A stretch of 64,000 bases of DNA from Pseudomonadota bacterium (GCA_029558635.1 JAKQEE010000116.1:1-64000); one strand, 5' to 3'; positions 36,256 through 45,441 are shown, numbered from the stretch's first letter. Made by a program: numbers and translations. Notes: generated from the sequence alone by a model not told the origin.

Positions 36256-37356
36256 TCATTTCGCCAGACAAACTTTGTTTCCCGGAAGGCGCAAAACCGC
36301 CCCTTCCAACTCAAGTTCAAGGAGTGTTCCCTGAACTTCGGCACTCTTCAAATTGCACGTCCTTATGATTTCGTCAACTCCGACGGGCGTGGTCGAAAGC
36401 TCGGGCAAAATGGTTTCGCGCAAATTTTCAACCGGAAACTCAATAATTTCAGCACTTTCGTAATGCCCTGCCGCATCCTGTAATCCATGCTGCAACGCCG
36501 TTGGTCCCTTCAGGAAAGATTGAACGGTCTCCATCACATCGGTGGCGTTCCGCACCAACGTTACCCCGTCGCGGATCAACGCATTGGTCCCTTCAGCACG
36601 CGGGTCGAGCGGTGAACCGGGCACGGCCATCACATCGCGCCCCTGTTCGGCGGCCAGTCGCGCAGTGATAAGAGAGCCGGACCGGAAATTCGCTTCGACC
36701 ACCACACACCCGTCCGAAAGTCCGGACACAATGCGGTTGCGTTTCGGGAAATGCTGGGCAATCGGCTGCATCCCGAGTGCGCATTCCGACACAACCGCCC
36801 CGCGTTCGCAAATCTGTTTATAAAGAGTCTCGTTTTCTTTGGGATAGACGACATCGACCCCGCCCGCGACTACGGCCACCGTGCCGCTCTCGATAGCTCC
36901 CTCATGCGCCGCCGTATCGATCCCGCGCGCAAGACCGGATGTCACGACAAATCCGCCACCGCCTAATTCATGCGCCATCCTGTGCGCGAGCTTGCGCCCG
37001 TTGAGCGATGCATTGCGGCTTCCCACAATCGCCACCGATTGTTTTTGAAGGAGAGCGATATTACCGATGACACTCAACACCGGCGGCGCATCTTCAATAG
37101 CGGAGAGGGAGAGCGGATAATCTGCATCCCCCGCAAAAATCATCCGCCCGTTTATTTTATCCAATGCTTCAATCTCGCGTTCGGCATCATCTCGAGAACA
37201 GATCGTAATTTTTTTATTCTTTACAATATGGGGCAGGGCGTCGAGAGAACGCGTCGCGGTTTCGTATTTGGAGAGTAAACGATGAAACGTAATCGGCCCG
37301 ACGCCTTCGGTCCGCGCCAGTCTCAACCAATCAAGTCTCTCCCCCGCAATGCTCAT
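36256..37356 (-). CDS. dprA: DNA-processing protein DprA
   Basis: DprA binds incoming single-stranded DNA and loads RecA during natural transformation. The 366-residue protein has an N-terminal SAM-like part, the Rossmann core (VGSRNASLNGRKL, SGLARGIDTAAHEGA, VAGGVDVVYPKEN, GSPLDPRAEGTN) and a C-terminal winged-helix domain (TPVGVDEIIRTCNLKSAEVQ). Its ATG overlaps the plsY stop by four bases (ATGA). No competence pilus or comEA gene is next to it, so uptake ability is not shown. Confidence 0.95.
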   Translation of the reverse strand: MSIAGERLDWLRLARTEGVGPITFHRLLSKYETATRSLDALPHIVKNKKITICSRDDAEREIEALDKINGRMIFAGDADYPLSLSAIEDAPPVLSVIGNIALLQKQSVAIVGSRNASLNGRKLAHRMAHELGGGGFVVTSGLARGIDTAAHEGAIESGTVAVVAGGVDVVYPKENETLYKQICERGAVVSECALGMQPIAQHFPKRNRIVSGLSDGCVVVEANFRSGSLITARLAAEQGRDVMAVPGSPLDPRAEGTNALIRDGVTLVRNATDVMETVQSFLKGPTALQHGLQDAAGHYESAEIIEFPVENLRETILPELSTTPVGVDEIIRTCNLKSAEVQGTLLELELEGAVLRLPGNKVCLAK

Positions 37357-37979
37357 GCCGTCTCTTTCTTTTTAAAAGAAATCTTTGGCTCTTCTCCTTT
37401 TAACAGGCGGCGGAGATTGGCATGATGCCGGACCCAGCCCAGCAGGGAAATGGTTCCCACCAGATACACTTGATGCGGATCGCCAAAAACCATGACAAAT
37501 ACAGGAGCCAACGCCAACGCCATCAACGCCGACAAAGATGAAATGCGGCTGATAACGGCGGTCAACAACCACGCGGCACAACAAGCGAGGCCCACAGGCC
37601 ACGACAACGCGATGAATGTGCCGAGAGTTGTGGCCACACCTTTTCCGCCTTTGAATTTCAACCACACCGGAAAGTTGTGGCCGACAACAGCACCGAGTGC
37701 CGCTCCAAACATCGCGTGTTTGTCAAACAGCGCGGCAGCAATCAAAACGGCGATTAATCCCTTGCTGCTGTCGAGCAAAACGGTCAGCGCTGCCAGAGGT
37801 TTGCTCCCCGTGCGCAAGACATTGGTGGCGCCGATATTGCCCGACCCAATCTTGCGGATATCGCCGTACCCCGCGAGGTAACACAACACCAGACCAAACG
37901 GAATGGACCCGAACACATACCCGCCGATCATTCCGATCAGGCCGGTTATTTGAATATGGTTGATAATCGCGTCAATCAT
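37353..37979 (-). CDS. plsY: Acyl-phosphate:glycerol-3-phosphate acyltransferase
   Basis: An integral inner-membrane enzyme that acylates sn-glycerol-3-phosphate using acyl-phosphate, the first step of phospholipid synthesis. The 208 residues include several membrane helices and the three PlsY motifs: GSIPFG near the start, GSGNIGATNVLRTG, and HNFPVWLKFKGGKGVAT. It overlaps pyrB by four bases upstream and dprA by four bases downstream, so the three are tightly coupled. Confidence 0.95.
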   Translation of the reverse strand: MIDAIINHIQITGLIGMIGGYVFGSIPFGLVLCYLAGYGDIRKIGSGNIGATNVLRTGSKPLAALTVLLDSSKGLIAVLIAAALFDKHAMFGAALGAVVGHNFPVWLKFKGGKGVATTLGTFIALSWPVGLACCAAWLLTAVISRISSLSALMALALAPVFVMVFGDPHQVYLVGTISLLGWVRHHANLRRLLKGEEPKISFKKKETA

Positions 37980-38893
37980 GCCAGCAACAAATCCAATACA
38001 GCCATACGCACCGGAACGCCGTTGGCCCCTTGTTTGAAAATCATACTGCGGGTGGGATCGTCAGCCACTTCGTCCGCAATTTCAACGCCGCGGTTCATCG
38101 GACCCGGATGCATCACAATCGCGTCAGGTTTGGCGAATGCAAGTTTCTCAAGCGTCAATCCGTATTCGTGGAAATAGGCCGTCTCGTTCGGAATGGCCGA
38201 CAAATCCATGCGCTCTTTTTGAATGCGCAGCATCATCACCACGTCGCACCCTTTTAACCCGTCTTCGAGTTTTTCAAAAACGCTCACACCGTCCCTGACC
38301 TGTTGCGGCAATAAATCCTTGGGACCGATCAGATGGATTTTGGCACCCATCTTGGTGAGCAGAGCAACATTCGAACCTGCCACGCGGCTATGGGACAAAT
38401 CGCCGACAATCGCCACTGCCAATCCTTCGATCCGGCCTTTGATTTCACGAATGGTAAACGCATCAAGCAAAGCCTGCGTCGGATGCTCGCGCGACGCGTC
38501 CCCGGCATTGATGACCGGACACTCGACCAACTGTGCAACGAAATGGGGCGCGTTATATTCATGGTGACGCATCACAATGGCGTCGGGCTGATAACCGCCG
38601 AGATAACGGACCGTATCGGAAAAACTCTCTCCTTTTTTGGCGGAGCTGATATTTTCATCCCAGTTGATTAACGATCCGCCAAGACGTAGAACCGCCATCT
38701 CGAACGAATTACGCGTGCGGGTTGAATTTTCGGCAAACAGGGTCAGGATCACTTTACCCGTGAGGCTTTGCGGGACGGTTTTTGTAGCAAGGGCCTGTTT
38801 GAAAAACGCGGCACGATCAAGAATTGTCGTAATATCCGCAGGTGTCAGCGGGTCAATGTCGATCAGATGCGAAACAGAAATTTTTGGGGTCAT
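37976..38893 (-). CDS. pyrB: Aspartate carbamoyltransferase catalytic subunit
   Basis: It condenses carbamoyl phosphate with aspartate in pyrimidine synthesis. The 305-residue protein has the carbamoyl-phosphate motif as FAENSTRTRNSFE (Asn where Pro is usual in F-x-E-P-S-T-R-T), the HPTQALLDAFTI motif and HPGPMNRGVEI near the end. There is no pyrI. In many alphaproteobacteria pyrC lies between pyrB and plsY; here plsY follows directly. An operon promoter should lie in 38894-39000. Confidence 0.95.
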   Translation of the reverse strand: MTPKISVSHLIDIDPLTPADITTILDRAAFFKQALATKTVPQSLTGKVILTLFAENSTRTRNSFEMAVLRLGGSLINWDENISSAKKGESFSDTVRYLGGYQPDAIVMRHHEYNAPHFVAQLVECPVINAGDASREHPTQALLDAFTIREIKGRIEGLAVAIVGDLSHSRVAGSNVALLTKMGAKIHLIGPKDLLPQQVRDGVSVFEKLEDGLKGCDVVMMLRIQKERMDLSAIPNETAYFHEYGLTLEKLAFAKPDAIVMHPGPMNRGVEIADEVADDPTRSMIFKQGANGVPVRMAVLDLLLA

Positions 38894-38989
38894 AAAAAAC
38901 GCTTATGACTCACTTATATATGTATTGTCCAGAGTTTCTCGAAAACGAGTAACAATTTGTTAACGATTTACGGATAAGGTAATCGGATG

Positions 38990-39031
38990 AATGGGAACCA
39001 CATAAGAGTGCGTGAGTGGTTCCCATTTTTT
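38990..39031 (+). terminator. Strong intrinsic-terminator hairpin with no visible plus-strand gene before it
   Basis: AATGGGAACCAC (38990-39001) pairs perfectly with GTGGTTCCCATT (39016-39027) around a 14-base loop and runs into a T-rich tail, so it is oriented for plus-strand transcription. On the minus strand there is no T-run. The only plus-strand DNA before it is the ~95-base pyrB upstream region, so it may end a small RNA. See findings. Confidence 0.6.
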
Positions 39032-39035
39032 ATTT

Positions 39036-39548
39036 CTATTCCATAAAATACTCAAGATATTGCCATAAACAGGCAATGAGAATTCCGAAACAAAAGCCGG
39101 GACCTGCGGGAATCATAAGGCGGTGCAGGTTCGGGCGGGTTTTGTCGCGGATGGCACGGACCACGGCAACGATCACGCCGTGGATCAAACCGGCGAACGC
39201 GCCGACTGTCATGGCCATAATGACGCCTTCCATACCGAGCCACAGACCGCCCGCCGCCAAAAGCTTGACATCCCCAAGCCCCAGAGTTTCCTGTTTGTAA
39301 TGCCGATTGCCGAAAAACCGCACGATATAAAGGATGCCGGACCCAATCAATGCGCCATAAATCAATTCGGCAGGCGTGAAGAAAATAAATCCGGTGCTCA
39401 GATGAAACGCGATCCCCAAAGCTGCGAGAGTGGCATTGAGCCAGTCGGGAAGAATCCACGTCCTGAAATCGATCACGGAGAGCGTGATAAGCGTGACAAT
39501 CCCTGCAATTGCAAGGAGGAGAGGTAAAAAAGAAAATATAATATCCAT
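39036..39548 (-). CDS. A24-type prepilin peptidase-like protein (CpaA-like)
   Basis: A 170-residue integral membrane aspartyl protease. The two catalytic aspartates are in SVIDFRTWILPDWLN and GLGDVKLLAAGG, with about five membrane helices. The N-terminal cytoplasmic methyltransferase domain of full PilD is absent, as in CpaA/TadV proteins. It probably cleaves class III signal peptides of pilin-like proteins in the membrane. It lies directly before the pilus/secretion-like operon at 39721-47663 but points away from it, so a shared job is inference. Confidence 0.87.
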   Translation of the reverse strand: MDIIFSFLPLLLAIAGIVTLITLSVIDFRTWILPDWLNATLAALGIAFHLSTGFIFFTPAELIYGALIGSGILYIVRFFGNRHYKQETLGLGDVKLLAAGGLWLGMEGVIMAMTVGAFAGLIHGVIVAVVRAIRDKTRPNLHRLMIPAGPGFCFGILIACLWQYLEYFME

Positions 39549-39720
39549 AATTAAGAGATCCTGCTTCGGAAATGATACAATGCTTTGGGATAGAAGTTAA
39601 GTGCATGATTGCAATGACGGAATCTTTGAATTACCCTGTTCGTGCATACGGGTTGCCGTCACGGTGATTCGCGATGTTTTCTTGTTTTTTGTCCGTTTTT
39701 TATAAAGATCCTGTCTCTGT

Positions 39721-40104
39721 ATGTCTCAAGATAAAAAAATTCTGGTTGTTGAAGATAATGACTTCGTAAGGATGCAGATTGTCCGCTATCTGGAAGAGCA
39801 TGGGTACGGAATTCTCGAGGCAACCGACGGGATCAAGGCACAGGAGCTTCTGACGCCGCAAATTTCTTTGATAATTCTGGATATCCGCATGATGCCGATG
39901 GACGGATTTGAATTTACCAAGGCTATTCGCGGTCGTTATCGTACGCTGCCGATCATCATGGTAACGGGAGATCAGAATCCCGATTTGTTGAACGAAGCCA
40001 GCAAGTGGAACGTCAGTGCGGTTTTGATGAAGCCGGTTCAAAAGGATCGATTGGTAAAAATGGTTGAGCGCGCCTTGCTGCAAGCTGAAAAGGCTGACAG
40101 GTAA
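39721..40104 (+). CDS. Single-domain response regulator (CheY-like receiver)
   Basis: A 127-residue receiver domain with no output domain. The acidic pocket is E11/D12 (VVEDND), the phospho-acceptor is D54 (IILDIRMMP), with T82 (MVTGD) and K104 (LMKPVQ). It is probably phosphorylated by an unlinked kinase and acts by protein contact. It is followed by the secretin gene after a short gap on the same strand, suggesting it controls the pilus/secretion machine. Confidence 0.92.
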   Translation: MSQDKKILVVEDNDFVRMQIVRYLEEHGYGILEATDGIKAQELLTPQISLIILDIRMMPMDGFEFTKAIRGRYRTLPIIMVTGDQNPDLLNEASKWNVSAVLMKPVQKDRLVKMVERALLQAEKADR

Positions 40105-40143
40105 GGCGATTGAAAACGAAGGGTTAGAAGATTGGAAACGAAA

Positions 40144-42012
40144 ATGGCTGAAATAAAAAGACGGAAATCTTTGTACTTTCGCGGTTTGACGTGTTGCGCC
40201 GTATCCGCGTTGCTATTGACCGGATGTGCCGATGCAATTGCACCGAAAGCGCGCAATGTGAATATTCCGGCCCCTCAGTTGGCCGAGCAGCGCACGAAAG
40301 CGGTTAACGAAAAGTCCGACCCTGTCATCTACCTGCCGCTTGGCAAGGATGTTCTTGTTCCCCAGACGGACGAGGGCGATCCACTCCCCAGCACAATTGT
40401 CGGGCCGTTTGAGCTGCGCGGCGAAACATTGGCCGGTGCTTTGCAACTGGTAATGGATGGGACCAATATTCCTGTGGCGTTTGAAACGGAGTCGAGTCTG
40501 ACGAAGACCATTACGGTCACCAGCCTCAAAGGGCCGTTGGATTCTGTGGTGCGTGAAGTTTGTTCGTTGGGGGATATGTACTGCTCGTATCAAAATGGAA
40601 TGCTGGTGGTAAAGGATACTCAGGTTTTCACCGTGTCCATTCCGCCGATTGTCTCTAGTGATAATGTAACTGCTTTGCTCACGAATATTTCCGGCGCAGT
40701 TGGCAGCATCACCGGAACGGCGCCGATCACCGACGCCAGCACCCGCACAATCGTTTATCGTGCCAGCCAGAGAACGGCTGAACTGGCTCGCCGCTACTTC
40801 CAGAGGTTGCGCTCCAGCACGGCGCTGGTGGTGTTTGAAACCTACGTCTGGGAAGTCTCGCTCGACTCCGGCAACACAACGGGGATCAAATGGTCCTCCT
40901 TCGACCAGATTGGCCGTTTCAAATTCGGGATAAATGTCAGTGGTGCGGCGGATACCAATATTGGGTCACCAATCAGCATCGGCTTGCCGACAACCGGAAG
41001 TGTGGATTTTGATGTCGGTGATGTTTTCGATTTCGTGTCGTCCTATGGCGCGGTGAAAACGGTTTCTCAACCGCAAATCACGGTTCTGTCTGGTTCGACG
41101 GCAAAACTGCGTGTGGCGGACAAGCAGAACTATGTGGCCTCCTTGTCGCGGACGACGACCGATGGAGGAACGACGACCGTATCCACCACGACCGACTCTG
41201 TGGATAGCGGTTTTACGCTGGAAATCGGATCGAACTGGGACAACTCGACTGTTTACGGCAATATCAATATTCTTCTTCAGGAGGTGCGCAACATTGATAC
41301 GTTTGACGACAACCCTGATGCGGTTGTCCAGTTGCCGCAAACGACAGAGCGGGAACTTCAAACGCAGGTCCGCATCCGGCCGGGTGATTTGTTGTTGATC
41401 GCCGGTCTGGTTCGCGAAAAAGACGCTCTGACCAAAGAAGGAATTGGGTTGGCTGAACCTGATCTGCCTTTCTCGCGCTCGGCCAAGGCATCGAACACCG
41501 AATTGGTCTTCCTCTTGCGTCCGCGCGTCGTGGTCTTTACGCCGGAAGGTGAAATAACCCCGAGAAAATCTCCGGTCTTCGCCTCGACGGCACCCGTTCC
41601 CACCCCGACGCCTGAACCTGTAGCTGTGAACCTGCCGGAACCGGCGCCTGTGCCCGCACCTGTTGTGGCAGAAACGGTAAAAGCTGAACCTGTTCCGCTG
41701 CCGGACAATCCGGTTTCAACGCCGGTTCCCGTGACGGTGCAGACCGAGGCTCCACAGCCTCAATCTCAACCATTTGATCAGGTACTGTCCGAAGTGGCGC
41801 AGCCGGCATCCCAGCCACCCGTCATGGAGGTAAAAGAGGTCGCTCCGGTTATGGAGGCGCCTCAAATGGAGGTCCGGATAAATGAAGATGTGGTTGTCAA
41901 GGATCAGCCCCCCGCGGTCGAAATCAATATGCCTGATACGGTGCAGGCAAAAAAATCGGAATCATCTGATCCGTCAGTAATTGTGAATTATGATGTGTTG
42001 GGACGTGAGTAG
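40144..42012 (+). CDS. Secretin lipoprotein of a type IVb pilus / type II-like system, with long C-terminal tail
   Basis: An outer-membrane channel protein. The lipobox is LLLTGC (Cys about residue 28). N-terminal STN/N0-like and N1-like domains (about 84-230) are followed by the secretin core (about 300-465) with VSQPQITVLSGSTAKLRVAD, the transmembrane-strand region and RPGDLLLIAGLVREKD...NTELVFLLRPRVV. A lipid-anchored secretin fits the PilN/BfpB group. After the core come about 155 residues rich in Pro, Val and Glu, unusual in secretins. Starts at TTG 40132 (better SD spacing) and ATG 40144 are both possible. The downstream gene overlaps by the upstream-most ATG only. Confidence 0.88.
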   Translation: MAEIKRRKSLYFRGLTCCAVSALLLTGCADAIAPKARNVNIPAPQLAEQRTKAVNEKSDPVIYLPLGKDVLVPQTDEGDPLPSTIVGPFELRGETLAGALQLVMDGTNIPVAFETESSLTKTITVTSLKGPLDSVVREVCSLGDMYCSYQNGMLVVKDTQVFTVSIPPIVSSDNVTALLTNISGAVGSITGTAPITDASTRTIVYRASQRTAELARRYFQRLRSSTALVVFETYVWEVSLDSGNTTGIKWSSFDQIGRFKFGINVSGAADTNIGSPISIGLPTTGSVDFDVGDVFDFVSSYGAVKTVSQPQITVLSGSTAKLRVADKQNYVASLSRTTTDGGTTTVSTTTDSVDSGFTLEIGSNWDNSTVYGNINILLQEVRNIDTFDDNPDAVVQLPQTTERELQTQVRIRPGDLLLIAGLVREKDALTKEGIGLAEPDLPFSRSAKASNTELVFLLRPRVVVFTPEGEITPRKSPVFASTAPVPTPTPEPVAVNLPEPAPVPAPVVAETVKAEPVPLPDNPVSTPVPVTVQTEAPQPQSQPFDQVLSEVAQPASQPPVMEVKEVAPVMEAPQMEVRINEDVVVKDQPPAVEINMPDTVQAKKSESSDPSVIVNYDVLGRE

Positions 42013-42031
42013 GGATATCAGGGGAATGAGA

Positions 42032-43582
42032 ATGAAAAAAACAAATATATCAAGACCCGTATGGTTATTGGCAGGGGCATTGGCCATGATCCTGTCTCCG
42101 ATGGCAATGTCGGCCGCACATGCGGATGCACTGGGAGACCCTCAGGCTCGTGGTGTTGGTACGACGTCCGGTGACGGCTTATCGGCAGTCGAAGAGGAGG
42201 TCAAGGCCGGAGAAATCACGGTTGGTTCTGCGGCTCAAGTTGTGGTGAAATTCAAGAACGCATCGTCAAAAGATGTTCAGGTTGGGCAAATCAATTTGTA
42301 CCCGTCCTCAACAGTCAGTGCGGATGTGGCGCTGAATGAGTGCGGCGGAAAAGAAGCGCTGCCTGCCGGCGCGGAATGCGCGATCGTCGTCTCGGTCAAG
42401 GGATTGAAAGTCGGGAACTGGCGTGTGGAAATGCTCTTGCGTCACAGTGGCCGTGCGCGGATTGTAACGGCGGCCCTGACCGGCGCGGTTGCTGAAGGGA
42501 AAAGCGAAACCGACACATTGCTCAGTGACGTAGAAACGATTCCGGCGGAACTGGATTTCGGAACACTTGATTCTAGCCGTCCTCTGGTGAAATCGGTTAT
42601 TCTGCGCAACGTAACATCCAATCCGGTAACCATCCAAAAAGTCTCCATCGAGGCATCGGCGCAGGCTGGATATTCACTCTCCAGTGATTGCGGCAAACTG
42701 GATGTTGGTCAGGCCTGTATTTCGACGATCACTTGGTCTCCTGTTTCAAAAGGACAGTCGGACGGCGTGCTGATTATCGAGCATGACGGCTCGACCCGCG
42801 TGGCGAGTGTTAATTTGAAAGGCTCGTATGAACCGGAAACGGTGGAGAAGGCAACGATCTTCCCCGAGGCTGTTCCTGGTGAAGGTCTGTTGGTCTCCTC
42901 TCAGGAAGAGCTTGATTTTGGCAGCATCACCAACGAAGCGTCGATGACGATGTCGTTGGTGAATGTCGGTGAGGCGCCATTGCAGATCAGCAATATCACT
43001 CTGGCCAGCTCCGATAAGGGTCTGACGGTCGCCGAAACGGGATGTCAGGATGGAACGGTTCTGAATCCAGTCGAAGCCTGTCCGTTGACGGTCAACTGGT
43101 CCCCTGTCAGAAGTGGCGAGATCATTGAGGATATCCGTATCAAGCATGATGGCGCGCGCGGCGTTCTGGTTATTCCAGTGCGCGGTGATGCGGAATCGGC
43201 AATCAACAAGGATACGAAAGCAGTCGTCGTAACTCCAGAAGGCGAAGCCAAACCGGAAATCAAAACGATTGATAAGCGTCAGGCTCTCGAAGGATTTGTG
43301 ATCACATCGCACTCGCCGAAAAAGGCAATCATCAATGGTCCGGGCGGCAGTCGCGTGGTATCGGACAAACAAGATGTCGTTTTGGGCGGTATTGAATGGA
43401 AGGTCTCGATTGTCGATAACGGAATTGAATTCCTGAGCGGCAATGACCGTGTCCGTTTGCTGTTCGACAGATCGTTGTCGTCCGTCAGCAGGACATCCTC
43501 GATGAGCTCTTCTTCGTCATCATCCTCGTCGACAGCGACATCAACGGATGCGGCGGCATCTACAGCAACGGCAACCCAATAA
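42032..43582 (+). CDS. Periplasmic protein with three Ig-like (choice-of-anchor-D/SPD-2-like) repeats and a PilP/GspC-like C-terminus
   Basis: The 516-residue protein has a Sec signal peptide (about 1-31, ending AHA). Three repeats of ~100 residues follow (about 55-155, 170-270, 290-390). Each has a Cys pair before a conserved strand (NECGG...AECAIVV, SDCGK...QACISTI, TGCQD...EACPLTV), and repeats 2 and 3 share ELDFG at the start. A short domain at about 419-483 (VVLGGIEWKVSIVDNGIEFL) resembles the beta-fold of PilP or the GspC homology region, which docks on secretin N0. The end is Ser/Thr/Ala-rich. AGGGG precedes the ATG at 42032. The domain names are inference. Confidence 0.75.
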   Translation: MKKTNISRPVWLLAGALAMILSPMAMSAAHADALGDPQARGVGTTSGDGLSAVEEEVKAGEITVGSAAQVVVKFKNASSKDVQVGQINLYPSSTVSADVALNECGGKEALPAGAECAIVVSVKGLKVGNWRVEMLLRHSGRARIVTAALTGAVAEGKSETDTLLSDVETIPAELDFGTLDSSRPLVKSVILRNVTSNPVTIQKVSIEASAQAGYSLSSDCGKLDVGQACISTITWSPVSKGQSDGVLIIEHDGSTRVASVNLKGSYEPETVEKATIFPEAVPGEGLLVSSQEELDFGSITNEASMTMSLVNVGEAPLQISNITLASSDKGLTVAETGCQDGTVLNPVEACPLTVNWSPVRSGEIIEDIRIKHDGARGVLVIPVRGDAESAINKDTKAVVVTPEGEAKPEIKTIDKRQALEGFVITSHSPKKAIINGPGGSRVVSDKQDVVLGGIEWKVSIVDNGIEFLSGNDRVRLLFDRSLSSVSRTSSMSSSSSSSSSTATSTDAAASTATATQ

Positions 43583-43602
43583 CATCAGGATAAGTTAGGA
43601 CC

Positions 43603-45429
43603 ATGTCAGAAGAGGGAACATTCGAACGTAACGATCCTGCACTTCCGGAAGGCGGAGAGATTCGCAATGGAGCGGACCGTCGTCAGGAAAAGGCGGGCAG
43701 CATGCCCCCTGACGGGGTTGAGCGCCGCCAGTGGGCCGACCGCCGCAAGAGCAGATCGAGCGAAGGTCGTGAACGTTACCTTGATATGGTCCAGCGCGAA
43801 CGCGTTGTATTGATGGATCTGGGGTTAACTCGTTCGATCGAACAATTGATGGATATGGCCGGTACGCCGGTGACCGCGGATGAAGAGGCGGAAAACGTCG
43901 GTATCCGCGATCACGCCAACGGTGACCAGTTGCGGTCGATTCTCCCCGTTCAAAGCTGGCTGCCGCTCAACATTCACCTGATCGGCTTGCATGAAGGTGT
44001 TTTGCGGATTGCGCCGCTCAACGAACTGAACACGCGCCAGACTGATGCGCTGATCTCGACCGCCAACCGTTCGGGCCTGATGGTCGAACGGATTGAAACC
44101 GAAGTCTGGGACCGTGCCGAATTGCTGCAAACTATGCGCGCAGTGCACGATCTCTCTGCTGACCGTTGCGAAAAAACATTGGCGTCATGGCTGATGGACA
44201 CTGACAACGGCCTGCTGCTGAACCAGTTCATGCGCGATATGCTGGCAGAATCGCTCCAGATGCGCGTGTCCGATATTCACATCCTGCAAGACAACAACCC
44301 GTCGACTCCAAACTGGATCAGATACAGGATCGACGGTGATTTGGTGCCGGTTCACCTGCTGCCGCCTGATGCTATGGCGCGTTTGACAACGCTCATCAAA
44401 CGCGACGCGGGGATGAACTTCGGGGATCGTATCACACCGAAAGACGGCCGTTTCAGCTTTACATGGCAAGGTCGTGTAATTGACGTCCGTGTGGCCGCGG
44501 GACCGCAGGCACAAGACGGCGAAAAACTGACTCTGCGTCTTCTTGACCGTGCGTCGCTCAAAGGCTTCGACGAACTCTTCAAGCGTCACGAAGATGTGGG
44601 AAATTATCTGGCCCAGTCGCTCTCTCCTGAAATCAAGGGGGGCGGTGGTCTAGTGATGCTCTCCGGTCCGACGGGTTCGGGTAAAACGACAACGCTTTAT
44701 GCGTGTATCCAGTATATCGACCGTCGCCGCAAACACGTCCTGACCATCGAAGACCCGATTGAATATGAATTGCGCTATGCAACGCAATGGCAGGTCCGTC
44801 CCGGCATGAAGGGTGGAGAATTTGCCGACCTGATCCGCGCCGCAATGCGTCACGACCCTGACTACATCATCATCGGGGAGTTGCGGGATTCGGACACGGT
44901 GGAAACGGCTTTGAAAGCGGCTGAATCCGGTCACACCGTGATCTCGACCGTTCACGCCGATACGGCGCTGCAAACTTTTGAGCGTCTGAAGTCGTTGATG
45001 CCGGTGGAACGCGAACGTGCTTCGACCTTTACCTTGGCACAACAGGTCCGTGCCATTATCAACCAGCGTCTGGTGAAAACATTGTGCCAGGGCTGCGCCC
45101 ACCAAGGTCGCGCCGGAGATGCGTTGAGTGAAGGTGAGTTGGCTCAGTTGGGATTGGAATCGACGGTCATTGTCCGCCGGAGAAACACCAGCGGCTGCGA
45201 CCTGTGTAACCGGACGGGGATTTCTGGACGGACGTTGTTGCTCGACGCGTTGTTGATCACGCTCGGCCCATCTGAAAGAGATAAGGTTTACAAGGCGTTA
45301 ATGCAGAATGTGAATGATATTGTTCGGGAAGAGGGCGTGATCGTCCATACCCGCCGCAACGGTCTGATTGATCTGGTGATTGGCGGATATGTCGATCCAA
45401 AATCTGCTCTCAACTATCTGGAATCGTAA
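43603..45429 (+). CDS. GspE/PilB-type secretion or pilus-assembly ATPase
   Basis: A 608-residue hexameric motor ATPase. A charged N-terminal tail with repeated DRR/ERR motifs (GADRRQEK, VERRQWADRRKS) leads to a GspE N-terminal domain. The ATPase core follows with Walker A SGPTGSGKTTTLYA (about 353-366), the Asp box TIEDPIEYEL, Walker B IIIGELRDSDT and the His box STVHADTA. A C-terminal tetracysteine pair (LCQGC ... CDLCNRTG) marks assembly ATPases and is absent from PilT retraction ATPases. No pilT-like gene is adjacent. It sits 20 bases after the Ig-repeat gene. Confidence 0.93.
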   Translation: MSEEGTFERNDPALPEGGEIRNGADRRQEKAGSMPPDGVERRQWADRRKSRSSEGRERYLDMVQRERVVLMDLGLTRSIEQLMDMAGTPVTADEEAENVGIRDHANGDQLRSILPVQSWLPLNIHLIGLHEGVLRIAPLNELNTRQTDALISTANRSGLMVERIETEVWDRAELLQTMRAVHDLSADRCEKTLASWLMDTDNGLLLNQFMRDMLAESLQMRVSDIHILQDNNPSTPNWIRYRIDGDLVPVHLLPPDAMARLTTLIKRDAGMNFGDRITPKDGRFSFTWQGRVIDVRVAAGPQAQDGEKLTLRLLDRASLKGFDELFKRHEDVGNYLAQSLSPEIKGGGGLVMLSGPTGSGKTTTLYACIQYIDRRRKHVLTIEDPIEYELRYATQWQVRPGMKGGEFADLIRAAMRHDPDYIIIGELRDSDTVETALKAAESGHTVISTVHADTALQTFERLKSLMPVERERASTFTLAQQVRAIINQRLVKTLCQGCAHQGRAGDALSEGELAQLGLESTVIVRRRNTSGCDLCNRTGISGRTLLLDALLITLGPSERDKVYKALMQNVNDIVREEGVIVHTRRNGLIDLVIGGYVDPKSALNYLES

Positions 45430-45441
45430 AGAAAATAAGTT

